A stretch of 6,140 bases of DNA from Clostridium sp. UBA2485 (GCF_002341865.1 NZ_DDOV01000053.1:1-6140); one strand, 5' to 3'. Shown: positions 1 to 5,422, counted from the first letter of the stretch. Translations and numbers: made by a program. The notes: a model not told the origin generated them from the sequence alone.

Positions 1-160
1 GTCAGTCTCACCACCTCTGGGGAACAGTAGTGAAGCCCTTCAGGAGCTCCCCTGAGGTGCAGTATAGGGCGGAACAAGATCAGTGAGCTTATACTACTAT
101 TATGGAGATAAGCAATATAATTTAAATATTGTTTAATGCCGCAGATATAGTTCCTTAGCA
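1..160 (+). ncRNA. Candidate structured RNA (3' portion, unidentified)
   Basis: Bases 1-90 are about 55% G+C, far above the surroundings, a usual sign of structured RNA in an AT-rich genome. A strong stem pairs 12-17 (CACCTC) with 54-59 (GAGGTG), then, after a T/T mismatch, 19-23 (GGGGA) with 48-52 (TCCCC); a small TGAA/TTCA hairpin sits inside. CTCAC (7-11) can pair with GTGAG (83-87), GCTTAT (87-92) with ATAAGC (108-113), and GGAAC (71-75) with GTTCC (150-154). The first and last of these cross, giving a pseudoknot. An alternative pairing is AGTATA (61-66) with TATACT (90-95). The motif at 142-154 resembles the S element of group I introns, and the order of helices resembles P3/P7/P8, but no P6 hairpin or clear R element is present. 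It could be a degenerate group I intron or IStron end, a transposon-associated RNA, or another large RNA. No significant ORF runs through it. Strand is uncertain and the 5' end lies outside the window. Confidence 0.35.
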
Positions 161-166
161 TACTAC

Positions 167-177
167 ACCCCAGGGGT
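167..177. repeat. Left target-site duplication of the IS (ACCCCAGGGGT)
   Basis: This 11-bp near-palindrome flanks the left end of the insertion sequence and is identical to the copy at the right end, as expected for the target duplication made by IS4-family transposases (commonly 9-13 bp). Its exact length is ambiguous: the shared string extends to ACCCCAGGGGTTT because the IS tip also starts with T. Confidence 0.8.
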
Positions 178-194
178 TTTAGTGTTGCATCGTT
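178..194 (+). repeat. IS left terminal inverted repeat
   Basis: Reading inwards the tip is TTTAGTGTTGCATCGTT. It matches the reverse complement of the right tip at 15 of 17 positions, with the first ten identical. It is the presumed transposase binding and cleavage site. Confidence 0.8.
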
Positions 195-359
195 CCAAGA
201 AAAATAAAATATAGAAACACATGTTAATATTTATTTGATAAATTTATAGGTAATTATTGTATTTAATAGCAATTTACATATTTTTATCAATATATTTACA
301 GTAATAATGCAAATATTATTGCGAGTATTTTTTAAAAAAATTTTAAATTTTTGCTAAAA

Positions 360-1481
360 TCATGTTCCAAATAGTGGAACATCTTGAACGTTCATTAATA
401 AGTTAGTTCGTATTATTCGTATTACTTTTAACATGGTCATGTTCTTTTTAGATTCTATATTTAAAATTTGCAATAATATATAAGATATTAATGCAGAGTA
501 AATCTGTATTTTGAGTGCATTTTCATTGTGACCTATCCAATGTTTAATTGTTAGGTGTTGCTTAATCCACTTGAAAAAGCACTCAATTTTCCATCTTATT
601 TTATAAAGATAAATTACCTTTCTTGCACATATATTACGCATATTTGTTAATAATCTTATTTCTACCTCTTCATTTTTACTGTTAATATCAGTATAAGTAA
701 TTTCCCTATATACTCTTTTATTTTCATCTGTATCTTTATTTTTAATTGCATTGGCACCTAATAATATATCTCTATCTAATACATTGTCTTTTGAACAATA
801 TCTTTCCCCACAATAAAACACCTTAGCATCTGTATACAGTGGAGTAATAAATTGAATTTTATCATCATAAAGCGTACTATACCACTTATAGCTACGATAT
901 CCTCTATCAAATAAATATATGCTTCCATCATCCATAATAATGTTGTCTATACAATCCATATCCCTAATCTTTGAAGGAAATATATTAACTTTTTCAGGAA
1001 TATCTTTTGTATAGTTATATAGTATATTAAATTTAATTGAAGATTTTTCACATTCATAATAAAGCTTCGGAGCTAATTTAGCAGCTATTTGAATTGTAGT
1101 AGAATCCATAATTTTTATATTTCCTAATTTCTTTGAAGCTTTATTAAACCCAACTCTTTTTACAAAATAGCTCACAATATCTTGAAAAGTTTTTTCGAAA
1201 ACCTGATAATTTCTTTGTTCATTTTTACGAGATATTTGAGATATACTTGGTAAGTTAAAAAGTTCTTGTATACTTGGTGTTTCCTTATAAACATCAACTA
1301 AAGCATGAAGTGAGTTATAATTAGAAACCTGTAGAAATATCATTGATTTTACATGAGAAAAAGTATCAAAAGTTTTTGTTTTGAAATCACTATTGTACGT
1401 GTTTGCTAAATAATTTACTTTATTCCTAGAAATTGGTTTAATTAATTTTATAAAAACTTTTTCCATTTTTCTGCTGATCAT
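360..1481 (-). CDS. IS4-family transposase (DUF4372 plus DDE domain)
   Basis: The 373-residue protein would catalyse cut-and-paste movement of the surrounding IS. The N-terminal region (about residues 8-70) resembles the DUF4372 domain of many IS4-type transposases. The RNase H-like DDE core follows: D126 in KIMDSTTI, D192 in LFDRGYRSYKW, and E300 in the YREK signature Y-(2)-R-(3)-E-(6)-K formed by Y293, R296, E300 and K307. A hydrophobic beta/alpha region follows to residue 340. The start is supported by GGAGG nine bases upstream of the ATG. Length is normal for the family and there is no frameshift or internal stop, so the enzyme is probably functional. It is the only gene of the element and points away from the ABC operon. 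The last codons form a perfect inverted repeat (362-382). Family assignment comes from the motifs; the subgroup within IS4 was not determined. Confidence 0.93.
   Translation of the reverse strand: MISRKMEKVFIKLIKPISRNKVNYLANTYNSDFKTKTFDTFSHVKSMIFLQVSNYNSLHALVDVYKETPSIQELFNLPSISQISRKNEQRNYQVFEKTFQDIVSYFVKRVGFNKASKKLGNIKIMDSTTIQIAAKLAPKLYYECEKSSIKFNILYNYTKDIPEKVNIFPSKIRDMDCIDNIIMDDGSIYLFDRGYRSYKWYSTLYDDKIQFITPLYTDAKVFYCGERYCSKDNVLDRDILLGANAIKNKDTDENKRVYREITYTDINSKNEEVEIRLLTNMRNICARKVIYLYKIRWKIECFFKWIKQHLTIKHWIGHNENALKIQIYSALISYILLQILNIESKKNMTMLKVIRIIRTNLLMNVQDVPLFGT
362..382 (-). terminator. Hairpin at transposase 3' end, possible terminator
   Basis: ATGTTCC (362-368) and GGAACAT (376-382) are perfect complements around a 7-base loop, overlapping the last codons of the transposase. 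On the minus strand the stem is followed by A/T-rich sequence, with a run of T only about 20 bases further on, so it is not a textbook intrinsic terminator. It may instead stabilise the mRNA end or block read-through. Confidence 0.4.
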
Positions 1482-1550
1482 GATAAATTACCTCCTTTAA
1501 AACAATTTTAATAATATTCTTATTAAAATATCAATAAGGTTTCTTTAGGT

Positions 1551-1578
1551 AATTTAGGATACTTATTCAAAGATACAA
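1551..1578 (-). promoter_or_regulatory. Candidate transposase promoter
   Basis: On the minus strand TTGTAT (1573-1578) and TAAATT (1551-1556) are separated by 16 bases, a plausible -35/-10 pair, with the -35 box partly inside the right terminal inverted repeat. Such placement is common in insertion sequences. The region is so AT-rich that other pairs, for example around TTGATA nearer the gene, are also possible. Confidence 0.3.
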
Positions 1579-1585
1579 CACTAAA
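1569..1585 (-). repeat. IS right terminal inverted repeat
   Basis: Read inwards on the minus strand the tip is TTTAGTGTTGTATCTTT, matching the left tip at 15 of 17 bases. It directly abuts the right copy of the 11-bp target duplication. Confidence 0.8.
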
Positions 1586-1596
1586 ACCCCAGGGGT
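1586..1596. repeat. Right target-site duplication of the IS (ACCCCAGGGGT)
   Basis: Identical to the copy at 167-177 and in the same orientation, immediately outside the right inverted repeat. Removing the IS plus one copy restores the presumed ancestral sequence, joining base 177 to base 1597. Confidence 0.8.
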
Positions 1597-1670
1597 TTAA
1601 ATAGAAAATAGTTACAGATTTAAATTTTATGACTACTTAGTTTTGTTTTAAATATACAATTTTGTTATAA

Positions 1671-1681
1671 ACCCCAGGGGT
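1671..1681. repeat. Third copy of ACCCCAGGGGT
   Basis: A third exact copy of the 11-mer lies 85 bp from the right target duplication, outside the IS. It must therefore pre-date the insertion or have a separate origin. Because the unit is nearly its own reverse complement (one central A), two copies can pair as 5 bp, A/A mismatch, 5 bp. In the pre-insertion sequence this gives a stem closing an AT-rich loop of about 74 bases. Confidence 0.75.
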
Positions 1682-1708
1682 GGAAGGTTAATGCTTAGAA
1701 ATATCCAT

Positions 1709-1740
1709 AATTGTGAATTTTGCATTGTGAACTGTGAATT
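1709..1740 (-). repeat. CACAATT-type intergenic repeat, inverted copy
   Basis: Read on the minus strand, this stretch consists of imperfect AATTCACA / CACAATG / TTCACAATT units. It resembles the plus-strand stretch at 6073-6101, sharing CACAATG followed by TTCACAATT. Unlike the other two copies it has no clear adjoining AAATTA hairpin. It lies upstream of the ABC operon promoter. Confidence 0.5.
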
Positions 1741-1751
1741 AGATAAAATTA

Positions 1752-1779
1752 TTGCATTGATAGGTCATTATGGTAAAAT
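1752..1779 (+). promoter_or_regulatory. Promoter of the ABC transporter operon
   Basis: TTGCAT (1752-1757), a 16-base spacer and TAAAAT (1774-1779) form a good SigA-type promoter. The -10 box is preceded by TGG, an extended -10 feature that strengthens weak -35 boxes. Transcription would begin near 1786, leaving a leader of about 50 bases before the GGAGG and ATG of the ATPase gene. No riboswitch or operator is evident in that leader. Confidence 0.55.
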
Positions 1780-1837
1780 ATATTAGCGCGATGAATAATT
1801 AATTAAAAAATACAATTAAAGGATTGGAGGGATCAAA

Positions 1838-2812
1838 ATGATTGAAATGAAAGGAATATCAAAAAGTTTCCGTGTCTCTAAACGAAAAGGAGGGTTAGGT
1901 AATGCTTTTAAGTCATTCTTTAAACGGGATTATCAAGTAGTAAATGCACTTGAGGACATATCATTTACTATAGATGAGGGGGAAATGGTAGGATATATAG
2001 GACCAAATGGTGCTGGAAAAAGTACTACCATTAAAATAATGAGTGGTATACTTCATCCTGATAGTGGAGAATGTTATGTAAATGGAAAAATTCCATGGAA
2101 GGATAGGATAAATTATGTAAGAGACATAGGGGTTGTATTCGGTCAGCGTTCTCAACTTTGGTGGGATGTTCCTGTTGAGGATTCTTTTCAGCTTTTAAAG
2201 GATATATATAAAATTCCTGATAAAAGCTTTAAAAATAATATGAATATGATTAGTGATTTACTGGATATTGAAGATATTATTAAAGTGCCAACAAGGCAAT
2301 TAAGTCTTGGACAGCGTATGAGATGTGAAATAGCAGCATCACTACTACATAATCCTAAGATATTATTTTTAGATGAACCTACTATAGGTCTTGATGCAGT
2401 ATCCAAAATTGCAGTAAGAGATTTTATAAAAACTATTAATAGAGAAAATAAAACTACTATTATACTTACAACCCACGACACACAAGATATAGATGCTCTT
2501 ACTAAAAGAATAATTTTAATTGGTCAAGGAAAAGTTTTACTCGATGGTGACTTAGAAGATTTAAAGCAAAAGTTTAATCAAAATAGAAAGATAACTTTAG
2601 ACTATAATGGTGATATAAATGAATTAACAAAAGGATTAGCTTTTGTAGAAAAATACTCTGGACATGCAGTTGTATCAGTTGATACGGAGATTATATCAAT
2701 TTCATCTGCCATGTCTTATTTAGCTGAAAAGGTTGAATTAAATGACTTTAGTGTTAACTCAGCTACAGTAGATGATGTAGTAGTTGGTTTATACAAGGAG
2801 TATAAGATATGA
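1838..2812 (+). CDS. ABC exporter ATP-binding protein (COG4586-like)
   Basis: The 324-residue protein is the cytoplasmic ATPase that would power the two permeases encoded downstream. All nucleotide-binding motifs are intact: Walker A GPNGAGKS (55-62), Q-loop Q103 in VFGQRSQLWWD, signature LSLGQ (155-159), Walker B ILFLDE (175-180), D-loop GLD (184-186) and H-loop H213. The FGQRSQLWWD segment and the insertion before the A-loop (about residues 13-34, rich in K, R and F) are typical of the uncharacterised COG4586 group rather than of NatA or drug-exporter ATPases. The C-terminal 85 residues form the accessory domain usual for this group. GGAGG lies 7 bases before the ATG. The gene overlaps the next by ATGA, implying translational coupling. 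Function as an export ATPase is well supported; the substrate is not known. Confidence 0.95.
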   Translation: MIEMKGISKSFRVSKRKGGLGNAFKSFFKRDYQVVNALEDISFTIDEGEMVGYIGPNGAGKSTTIKIMSGILHPDSGECYVNGKIPWKDRINYVRDIGVVFGQRSQLWWDVPVEDSFQLLKDIYKIPDKSFKNNMNMISDLLDIEDIIKVPTRQLSLGQRMRCEIAASLLHNPKILFLDEPTIGLDAVSKIAVRDFIKTINRENKTTIILTTHDTQDIDALTKRIILIGQGKVLLDGDLEDLKQKFNQNRKITLDYNGDINELTKGLAFVEKYSGHAVVSVDTEIISISSAMSYLAEKVELNDFSVNSATVDDVVVGLYKEYKI

Positions 2813-3612
2813 AGGCATATTTATCATTTTTTAGAATTAGATTTATAAACGGACTTCAATATAGAGTAGCTTCATATGCAGGGATAGTTACTCAATTTGC
2901 CTGGGGATTTATGTATATAATGTTATATCAAACCTTTTATAATAGTAATCCCACAATGTCACCTATGGAATTTTCACAGCTTTCAAACTACATATGGCTT
3001 CAGCAAGCATTTTTAGCGCTTTTTATGACATGGTTTTTAGATAATGATATTTTTGATTTGATATCAACAGGAAATGTTTCTTATGAATTGTGTAGACCAC
3101 TAGATATTTATAATATATGGTTTGCTAAAAATTGCTCATTGAGACTTTCAAAAGCGGTTTTAAGATGTGGTCCAATATTGATTATTGCATTTCTCTTACC
3201 AGAACCATATAGATTTACTTTACCTAGCTCATATATGTCAGGTATTCTTTTTATTCTTTCTATGTTTTTAGCATTCATTGTAGTTGTATCATATTGTATG
3301 TTAGTATATATATTCACTTTTTACACCATTTCTCCTATGGGAGTGAGAATGGCGCTGGTTATGACTGCCGATTTTTTCTCTGGAGCACTTGTACCTTTAC
3401 CACTTTTACCAGATTGGTTGACTAAATATATATATCTTACACCTTTTGGAGCTATGCAAAACGTTCCATTTAGAATTTACAGCGGAAATATTCCTTTAGA
3501 TGATATCTTTAGGACAATTACATTACAAATAATTTGGGCTATAGTGCTTATTGTAGTTGGTAAGGCCTTATTATCAAAAACATTAAACCGTGTAGTTGTA
3601 CAAGGAGGTTAA
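2809..3612 (+). CDS. ABC-2 type permease, first subunit (COG4587-like)
   Basis: This 267-residue integral membrane protein has about six hydrophobic segments (near residues 22-44, 60-78, 116-132, 142-170, 180-200 and 236-254) and no signal peptide or large extracellular domain, as in ABC-2 family half-permeases. It starts inside the stop of the ATPase gene (ATGA overlap), with AAGGAG eight bases upstream. The segment ISTGNVSYELCRPLD (85-99) aligns with a similar segment in the next protein, so the two subunits are distant homologues and probably pair as a heterodimer. The region PLLPDWLTKYIYLTPFGAMQ (198-217) is a family-like loop entering the last helices. Placement between a COG4586-type ATPase and a second permease fits the COG4586/4587/3694 gene order. 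Substrate unknown. Confidence 0.88.
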   Translation: MKAYLSFFRIRFINGLQYRVASYAGIVTQFAWGFMYIMLYQTFYNSNPTMSPMEFSQLSNYIWLQQAFLALFMTWFLDNDIFDLISTGNVSYELCRPLDIYNIWFAKNCSLRLSKAVLRCGPILIIAFLLPEPYRFTLPSSYMSGILFILSMFLAFIVVVSYCMLVYIFTFYTISPMGVRMALVMTADFFSGALVPLPLLPDWLTKYIYLTPFGAMQNVPFRIYSGNIPLDDIFRTITLQIIWAIVLIVVGKALLSKTLNRVVVQGG

Positions 3613-3615
3613 GGT

Positions 3616-4398
3616 ATGAAACTATATATTAAATATCTTTCTATTCATTTACATTCAGCTATGCAATATAAAACTTCATTTATACTTACTGCAATAGGAC
3701 AAGCATTAACAACTCTTTTTTCATTTATAAGTATGTATTTTCTTTTTGATAGATTTGGAAGTATTAAGAATTATACCTTTAATGAAGTATTATTGTGCTT
3801 TAGTACAATATATATGTCCTTTGCACTAGCAGAGTGTTTTGGTAGAGGATTTGATAGATTTTCTGGGATGATATCTAATGGCGAATTTGATCGAATTATG
3901 GTAAGACCTCAAAATGAAATATTGCAGATAATAGGATCTAAGATAGAGCTCACAAAAATTGGGAGATTTGGACAAGCATTTATTGTATTTATTTACGCTA
4001 TAATTACCTGTGGAGTTCATTGGAATTTGGAAAAAATATTAGCACTTACTTTAATGATAGCAGGTGGAGTATGTTTATTTTTCTGCTTGTTTATAATATA
4101 TGCATCAATATGTTTTTTCACTTTAGAAGGATTAGAATTTATGAATATTTTTACTGACGGTGGTAGAGAGCTTGCACAATACCCATTAGACATATATAAA
4201 GAATGGGTATTAAAATTTTTTACTTTTGTTATTCCGCTTGCATTTATTAATTATTATCCTTTTCTATTTCTTATAGATAAATATCAAGAAGACAAAATTT
4301 TTCATATGTTATCGCCAATAATTTCTTTCTTATTTTTAATTCCAACCTATATACTTTGGCGTTTTGGAGTTAGGCACTATAAATCTACAGGGTCATAA
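3616..4398 (+). CDS. ABC-2 type permease, second subunit (COG3694-like)
   Basis: This 260-residue membrane protein has about six hydrophobic segments (near residues 20-44, 56-74, 117-135, 140-170, 198-220 and 230-250). The motif ISNGEFDRIMVRPQN (86-100) and the C-terminal stretch PLDIYKEWVLKFFTFVIPLA (190-209) followed by FINYYPFLFL are characteristic of the ABC2_membrane_6 / COG3694 group. The gene starts 3 bases after the previous stop, with its AAGGAGG lying over the end of that gene, so expression is coupled. It is the last gene of the operon; the next gene lies over 300 bases away behind its own promoter. It would form the second half of the transmembrane pore. No sequence feature identifies the transported compound. 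Confidence 0.9.
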   Translation: MKLYIKYLSIHLHSAMQYKTSFILTAIGQALTTLFSFISMYFLFDRFGSIKNYTFNEVLLCFSTIYMSFALAECFGRGFDRFSGMISNGEFDRIMVRPQNEILQIIGSKIELTKIGRFGQAFIVFIYAIITCGVHWNLEKILALTLMIAGGVCLFFCLFIIYASICFFTLEGLEFMNIFTDGGRELAQYPLDIYKEWVLKFFTFVIPLAFINYYPFLFLIDKYQEDKIFHMLSPIISFLFLIPTYILWRFGVRHYKSTGS

Positions 4399-4403
4399 TT
4401 GGG

Positions 4404-4469
4404 CAATTGAGAATTGAAAATGGACAATTGACAATTGTGGTTGAAATTAGTTTTAATCAAACTAATTTC
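4404..4469 (+). repeat. CAATT repeat plus AT-rich hairpin, copy A
   Basis: Imperfect CAATTGA/GAATTGA/CAATTGACAATTG units (4404-4436) run into a perfect 11-bp stem: 4443-4453 pairs with 4459-4469 around the loop TAATC. Bases 4423-4450 match 6088-6115 at 21 of 28 positions without gaps, including the start of the hairpin, so the two are copies of one composite element. The hairpin is followed by TTAAATAG and ATTTT, so it may terminate the ABC operon weakly. Confidence 0.6.
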
Positions 4470-4481
4470 TTAAATAGATTT

Positions 4482-4517
4482 TGTAGCGGCGAACAGTGTT
4501 CGCCATATCTCCCGCTA
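4482..4517. repeat. Dispersed palindromic repeat, copy 1
   Basis: The core GGCGAACAGTGTTCGCC (4488-4504) is an inverted repeat that folds as a GC-rich hairpin. Bases 4482-4506 match 5283-5307 at 24 of 25 positions. In this copy TAGCGG (4484-4489) also has a complement, CCGCTA (4512-4517), allowing an alternative larger fold. No T-run follows, so this copy is not a standard terminator. I have an impression that GC-rich palindromes of this type recur between genes in many Firmicute genomes; that is recollection, not shown here. Confidence 0.7.
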
Positions 4518-4598
4518 TAGGAAAACAGTTTAATCAATGGATAATCAAAATAATTAATATTTGATGTGTAAAACATAAAAAAGTATATAAGTTAACGA

Positions 4599-4638
4599 AA
4601 AAATAGCATTGATATTAGCATCATCAATGTTATTTTTA
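4599..4638. terminator. Intrinsic terminator, probably bidirectional
   Basis: Bases 4599-4613 pair with 4623-4637 as a nearly perfect 15-bp stem (one G-U pair at 4606/4630) around a 9-base loop. The lower stem is A-run against T-run, so the plus strand ends in TTATTTTTA and the minus strand also ends in a T-run. On the plus strand it would stop transcripts coming from the ABC operon about 200 bases downstream of its last stop codon. It ends just before the -35 box of the next promoter and so insulates that gene. Confidence 0.65.
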
Positions 4639-4667
4639 TTGACATTTATGCTCAATATTATTCTAAT
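4639..4667 (+). promoter_or_regulatory. Promoter of the DUF3888 gene
   Basis: A perfect consensus -35 box, TTGACA (4639-4644), is followed after 17 bases by TCTAAT (4662-4667), one mismatch from TATAAT. This is the strongest SigA-type promoter in the window. Transcription would start near 4674. Confidence 0.65.
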
Positions 4668-4709
4668 TTCCAGTAAGAATTTAATATTAATGCAGATAAT
4701 AATACTAAT

Positions 4710-5207
4710 ATGAGTGAAAAGAGTGAGATAATGAGAAAGACTAATAAACCTATTATAATGCTAATTATCCTAATGTTAGGATTTCAGGTTATATTTGTTT
4801 CTGCTAATACATTATATCCGCCAAATATACCGTATCAGCCACCAGAGCAATCAAGAGAAGAATTATATCAAGATATTTTTATATCATTGTTGTTACCATA
4901 TATTCAGAATGAAGTTGATAAATACTACTCAAAGTACCTAACGCAGACTCCAATGGTTGCTCCGTACACAGTATATGTACTGAAGGCTGAAAGACCGAAT
5001 GGTTATAGAACATTCTCTTTTAGATTAAAACTTCAAGTTGATTCCTATATAGGACCACATAACAGTGTGGGACTCGACTACATAACTGTTAAAGTAGAAG
5101 GCTTGGGAGATGTTAAAATTGAAAAATTTGAACATATAAAAAGTTATGTGCTACCTCCTAACTACGAGGATATAATTAAGAAAGGTTATAAAAATCCGAT
5201 TCCTTAA
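4710..5207 (+). CDS. Secreted DUF3888-family protein
   Basis: The 165-residue protein is predicted to be exported and its function is unknown. Reading from M8 it has a classical signal peptide: basic MRKTNK, hydrophobic residues 14-30, and a likely cleavage site after VSA (30-32). The mature part resembles DUF3888 proteins of Bacillus and Clostridium: Y-P-P rich lead-in, LYQDIFISLLLPYIQNEV (52-69) with D55, a tyrosine-rich YYSKY, beta strands, GPHNSVGLD (115-123) and a late FEH (140-142). The start is uncertain. ATG 4710 has no Shine-Dalgarno sequence. ATG 4731 (M8) is preceded only by the weak AAGAGTGAG but gives the more usual signal peptide, so it may be the true start. The gene stands alone between its own promoter and terminator. 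Assignment to DUF3888 is from the remembered family pattern. Confidence 0.82.
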   Translation: MSEKSEIMRKTNKPIIMLIILMLGFQVIFVSANTLYPPNIPYQPPEQSREELYQDIFISLLLPYIQNEVDKYYSKYLTQTPMVAPYTVYVLKAERPNGYRTFSFRLKLQVDSYIGPHNSVGLDYITVKVEGLGDVKIEKFEHIKSYVLPPNYEDIIKKGYKNPIP

Positions 5208-5282
5208 ATTAGTGTTATTTTCAATTGTAAAATTTAATAATGTAGATGTAGAACTCTGCACCTAAGGGTTGGAAGATAATTA

Positions 5283-5313
5283 TGTAACGGCGAACAGTGT
5301 TCGCCATTTTTTT
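5283..5313 (+). terminator. Intrinsic terminator formed by dispersed palindrome copy 2
   Basis: The GGCGAACAGTGTTCGCC hairpin (5289-5305) is directly followed by ATTTTTTT, a textbook Rho-independent terminator about 80 bases after the DUF3888 stop codon. It is the second copy of the palindromic repeat at 4482-4506 (24 of 25 bases identical), here usable as a terminator because of the T-run. The 5208-5282 stretch before it holds nothing I recognise. Confidence 0.75.
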
Positions 5314-5390
5314 ATTAACAGCTAATTTTCAATTAAACAAGTTATCTTTTATATATTTGTAAAAAAGGAATTTTTTAGTTTGCATTGAAT

Positions 5391-5407
5391 ATAGACACAA
5401 ATAGACA
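5391..5407 (+). promoter_or_regulatory. Tandem ATAGACA repeat, possible operator
   Basis: ATAGACA occurs at 5391-5397 and again at 5401-5407, a 10-base period that places both copies on the same DNA face. It overlaps and follows the candidate -35 box of the HD gene and precedes the possible -10 box. This would suit a dimeric regulator, but no regulator is known and two 7-mers could be chance. Confidence 0.3.
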
Positions 5408-5422
5408 GGATGTGCTTATAAA
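5392..5422 (+). promoter_or_regulatory. Candidate promoter of the HD-domain gene
   Basis: TAGACA (5392-5397) and TATAAA (5417-5422) are separated by 19 bases, longer than optimal, so this promoter would be weak or activator-dependent. The hexamers are recognisable but the assignment is tentative. The leader to the ATG would be about 20 bases and contains AGGGG as ribosome binding site. Confidence 0.35.

Larger units (their letters stand above)
178..1585 (-). mobile_element. IS4-family insertion sequence, apparently complete
   Basis: The element is about 1.41 kb, bounded by terminal inverted repeats beginning TTTAGTGTTG and by an 11-bp direct repeat on each side, and it carries one transposase gene reading leftwards. 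Intact catalytic residues, matching ends and identical duplications suggest a recent and possibly still mobile copy. Between the left tip and the transposase stop (about 195-359) lies a very AT-rich non-coding stretch in which I see no further gene. The boundary could shift by one or two bases at each end because the tip and the duplication share T residues. Family membership is inferred from the YREK signature and the N-terminal DUF4372-like region; the IS name was not recognised. Confidence 0.88.
4399..4709. other. Intergenic region rich in repeats
   Basis: This 311-base stretch between the ABC operon and the DUF3888 gene contains no supportable ORF. In order it holds a CAATT repeat with a perfect AT hairpin, a copy of the dispersed GGCGAACAGTGTTCGCC palindrome with flanking arms, a featureless AT-rich section (about 4520-4598), an intrinsic terminator (4599-4637) and the promoter of the next gene. 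The first hairpin or the terminator, or both, would end ABC operon transcription. Confidence 0.7.

Noticed and set aside
1..160. Known riboswitch or housekeeping RNA (lysine, cobalamin, T-box, tmRNA, RNase P)
   Set aside because: Only a short GAGGTGC resembles the lysine riboswitch, and the other conserved blocks of each class are missing. No downstream gene in the right orientation would be controlled.
1597..1670. Second insertion sequence or composite transposon bounded by ACCCCAGGGGT
   Set aside because: Only 74 AT-rich bases separate these copies, with no coding capacity and no terminal repeats like the IS tips.
1961..2481. Minus-strand ORFs of 64 and 97 codons
   Set aside because: They lie entirely within the ABC ATPase gene, have no ribosome binding site or recognisable domain, and are antisense shadows.
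3108..3317. Minus-strand ORF of 69 codons, and a similar one at 3826-4020
   Set aside because: Both are antisense to the permease genes, in frames opened by AT-rich codon usage; no independent support.
4404..4437. CRISPR array from the repeated CAATT units
   Set aside because: Units are 5-8 bases, nearly contiguous and without spacers of constant length; there are no cas genes.
4690..4713. Seven-codon leader peptide gene
   Set aside because: No ribosome binding site and no attenuator structure follow it; kept only as a remark on start choice.
4488..5305. Fluoride riboswitch, because of the shared GTGTTCGCC string
   Set aside because: The rest of the aptamer, including the second conserved stem, is absent; the string belongs to a simple palindrome that occurs twice.
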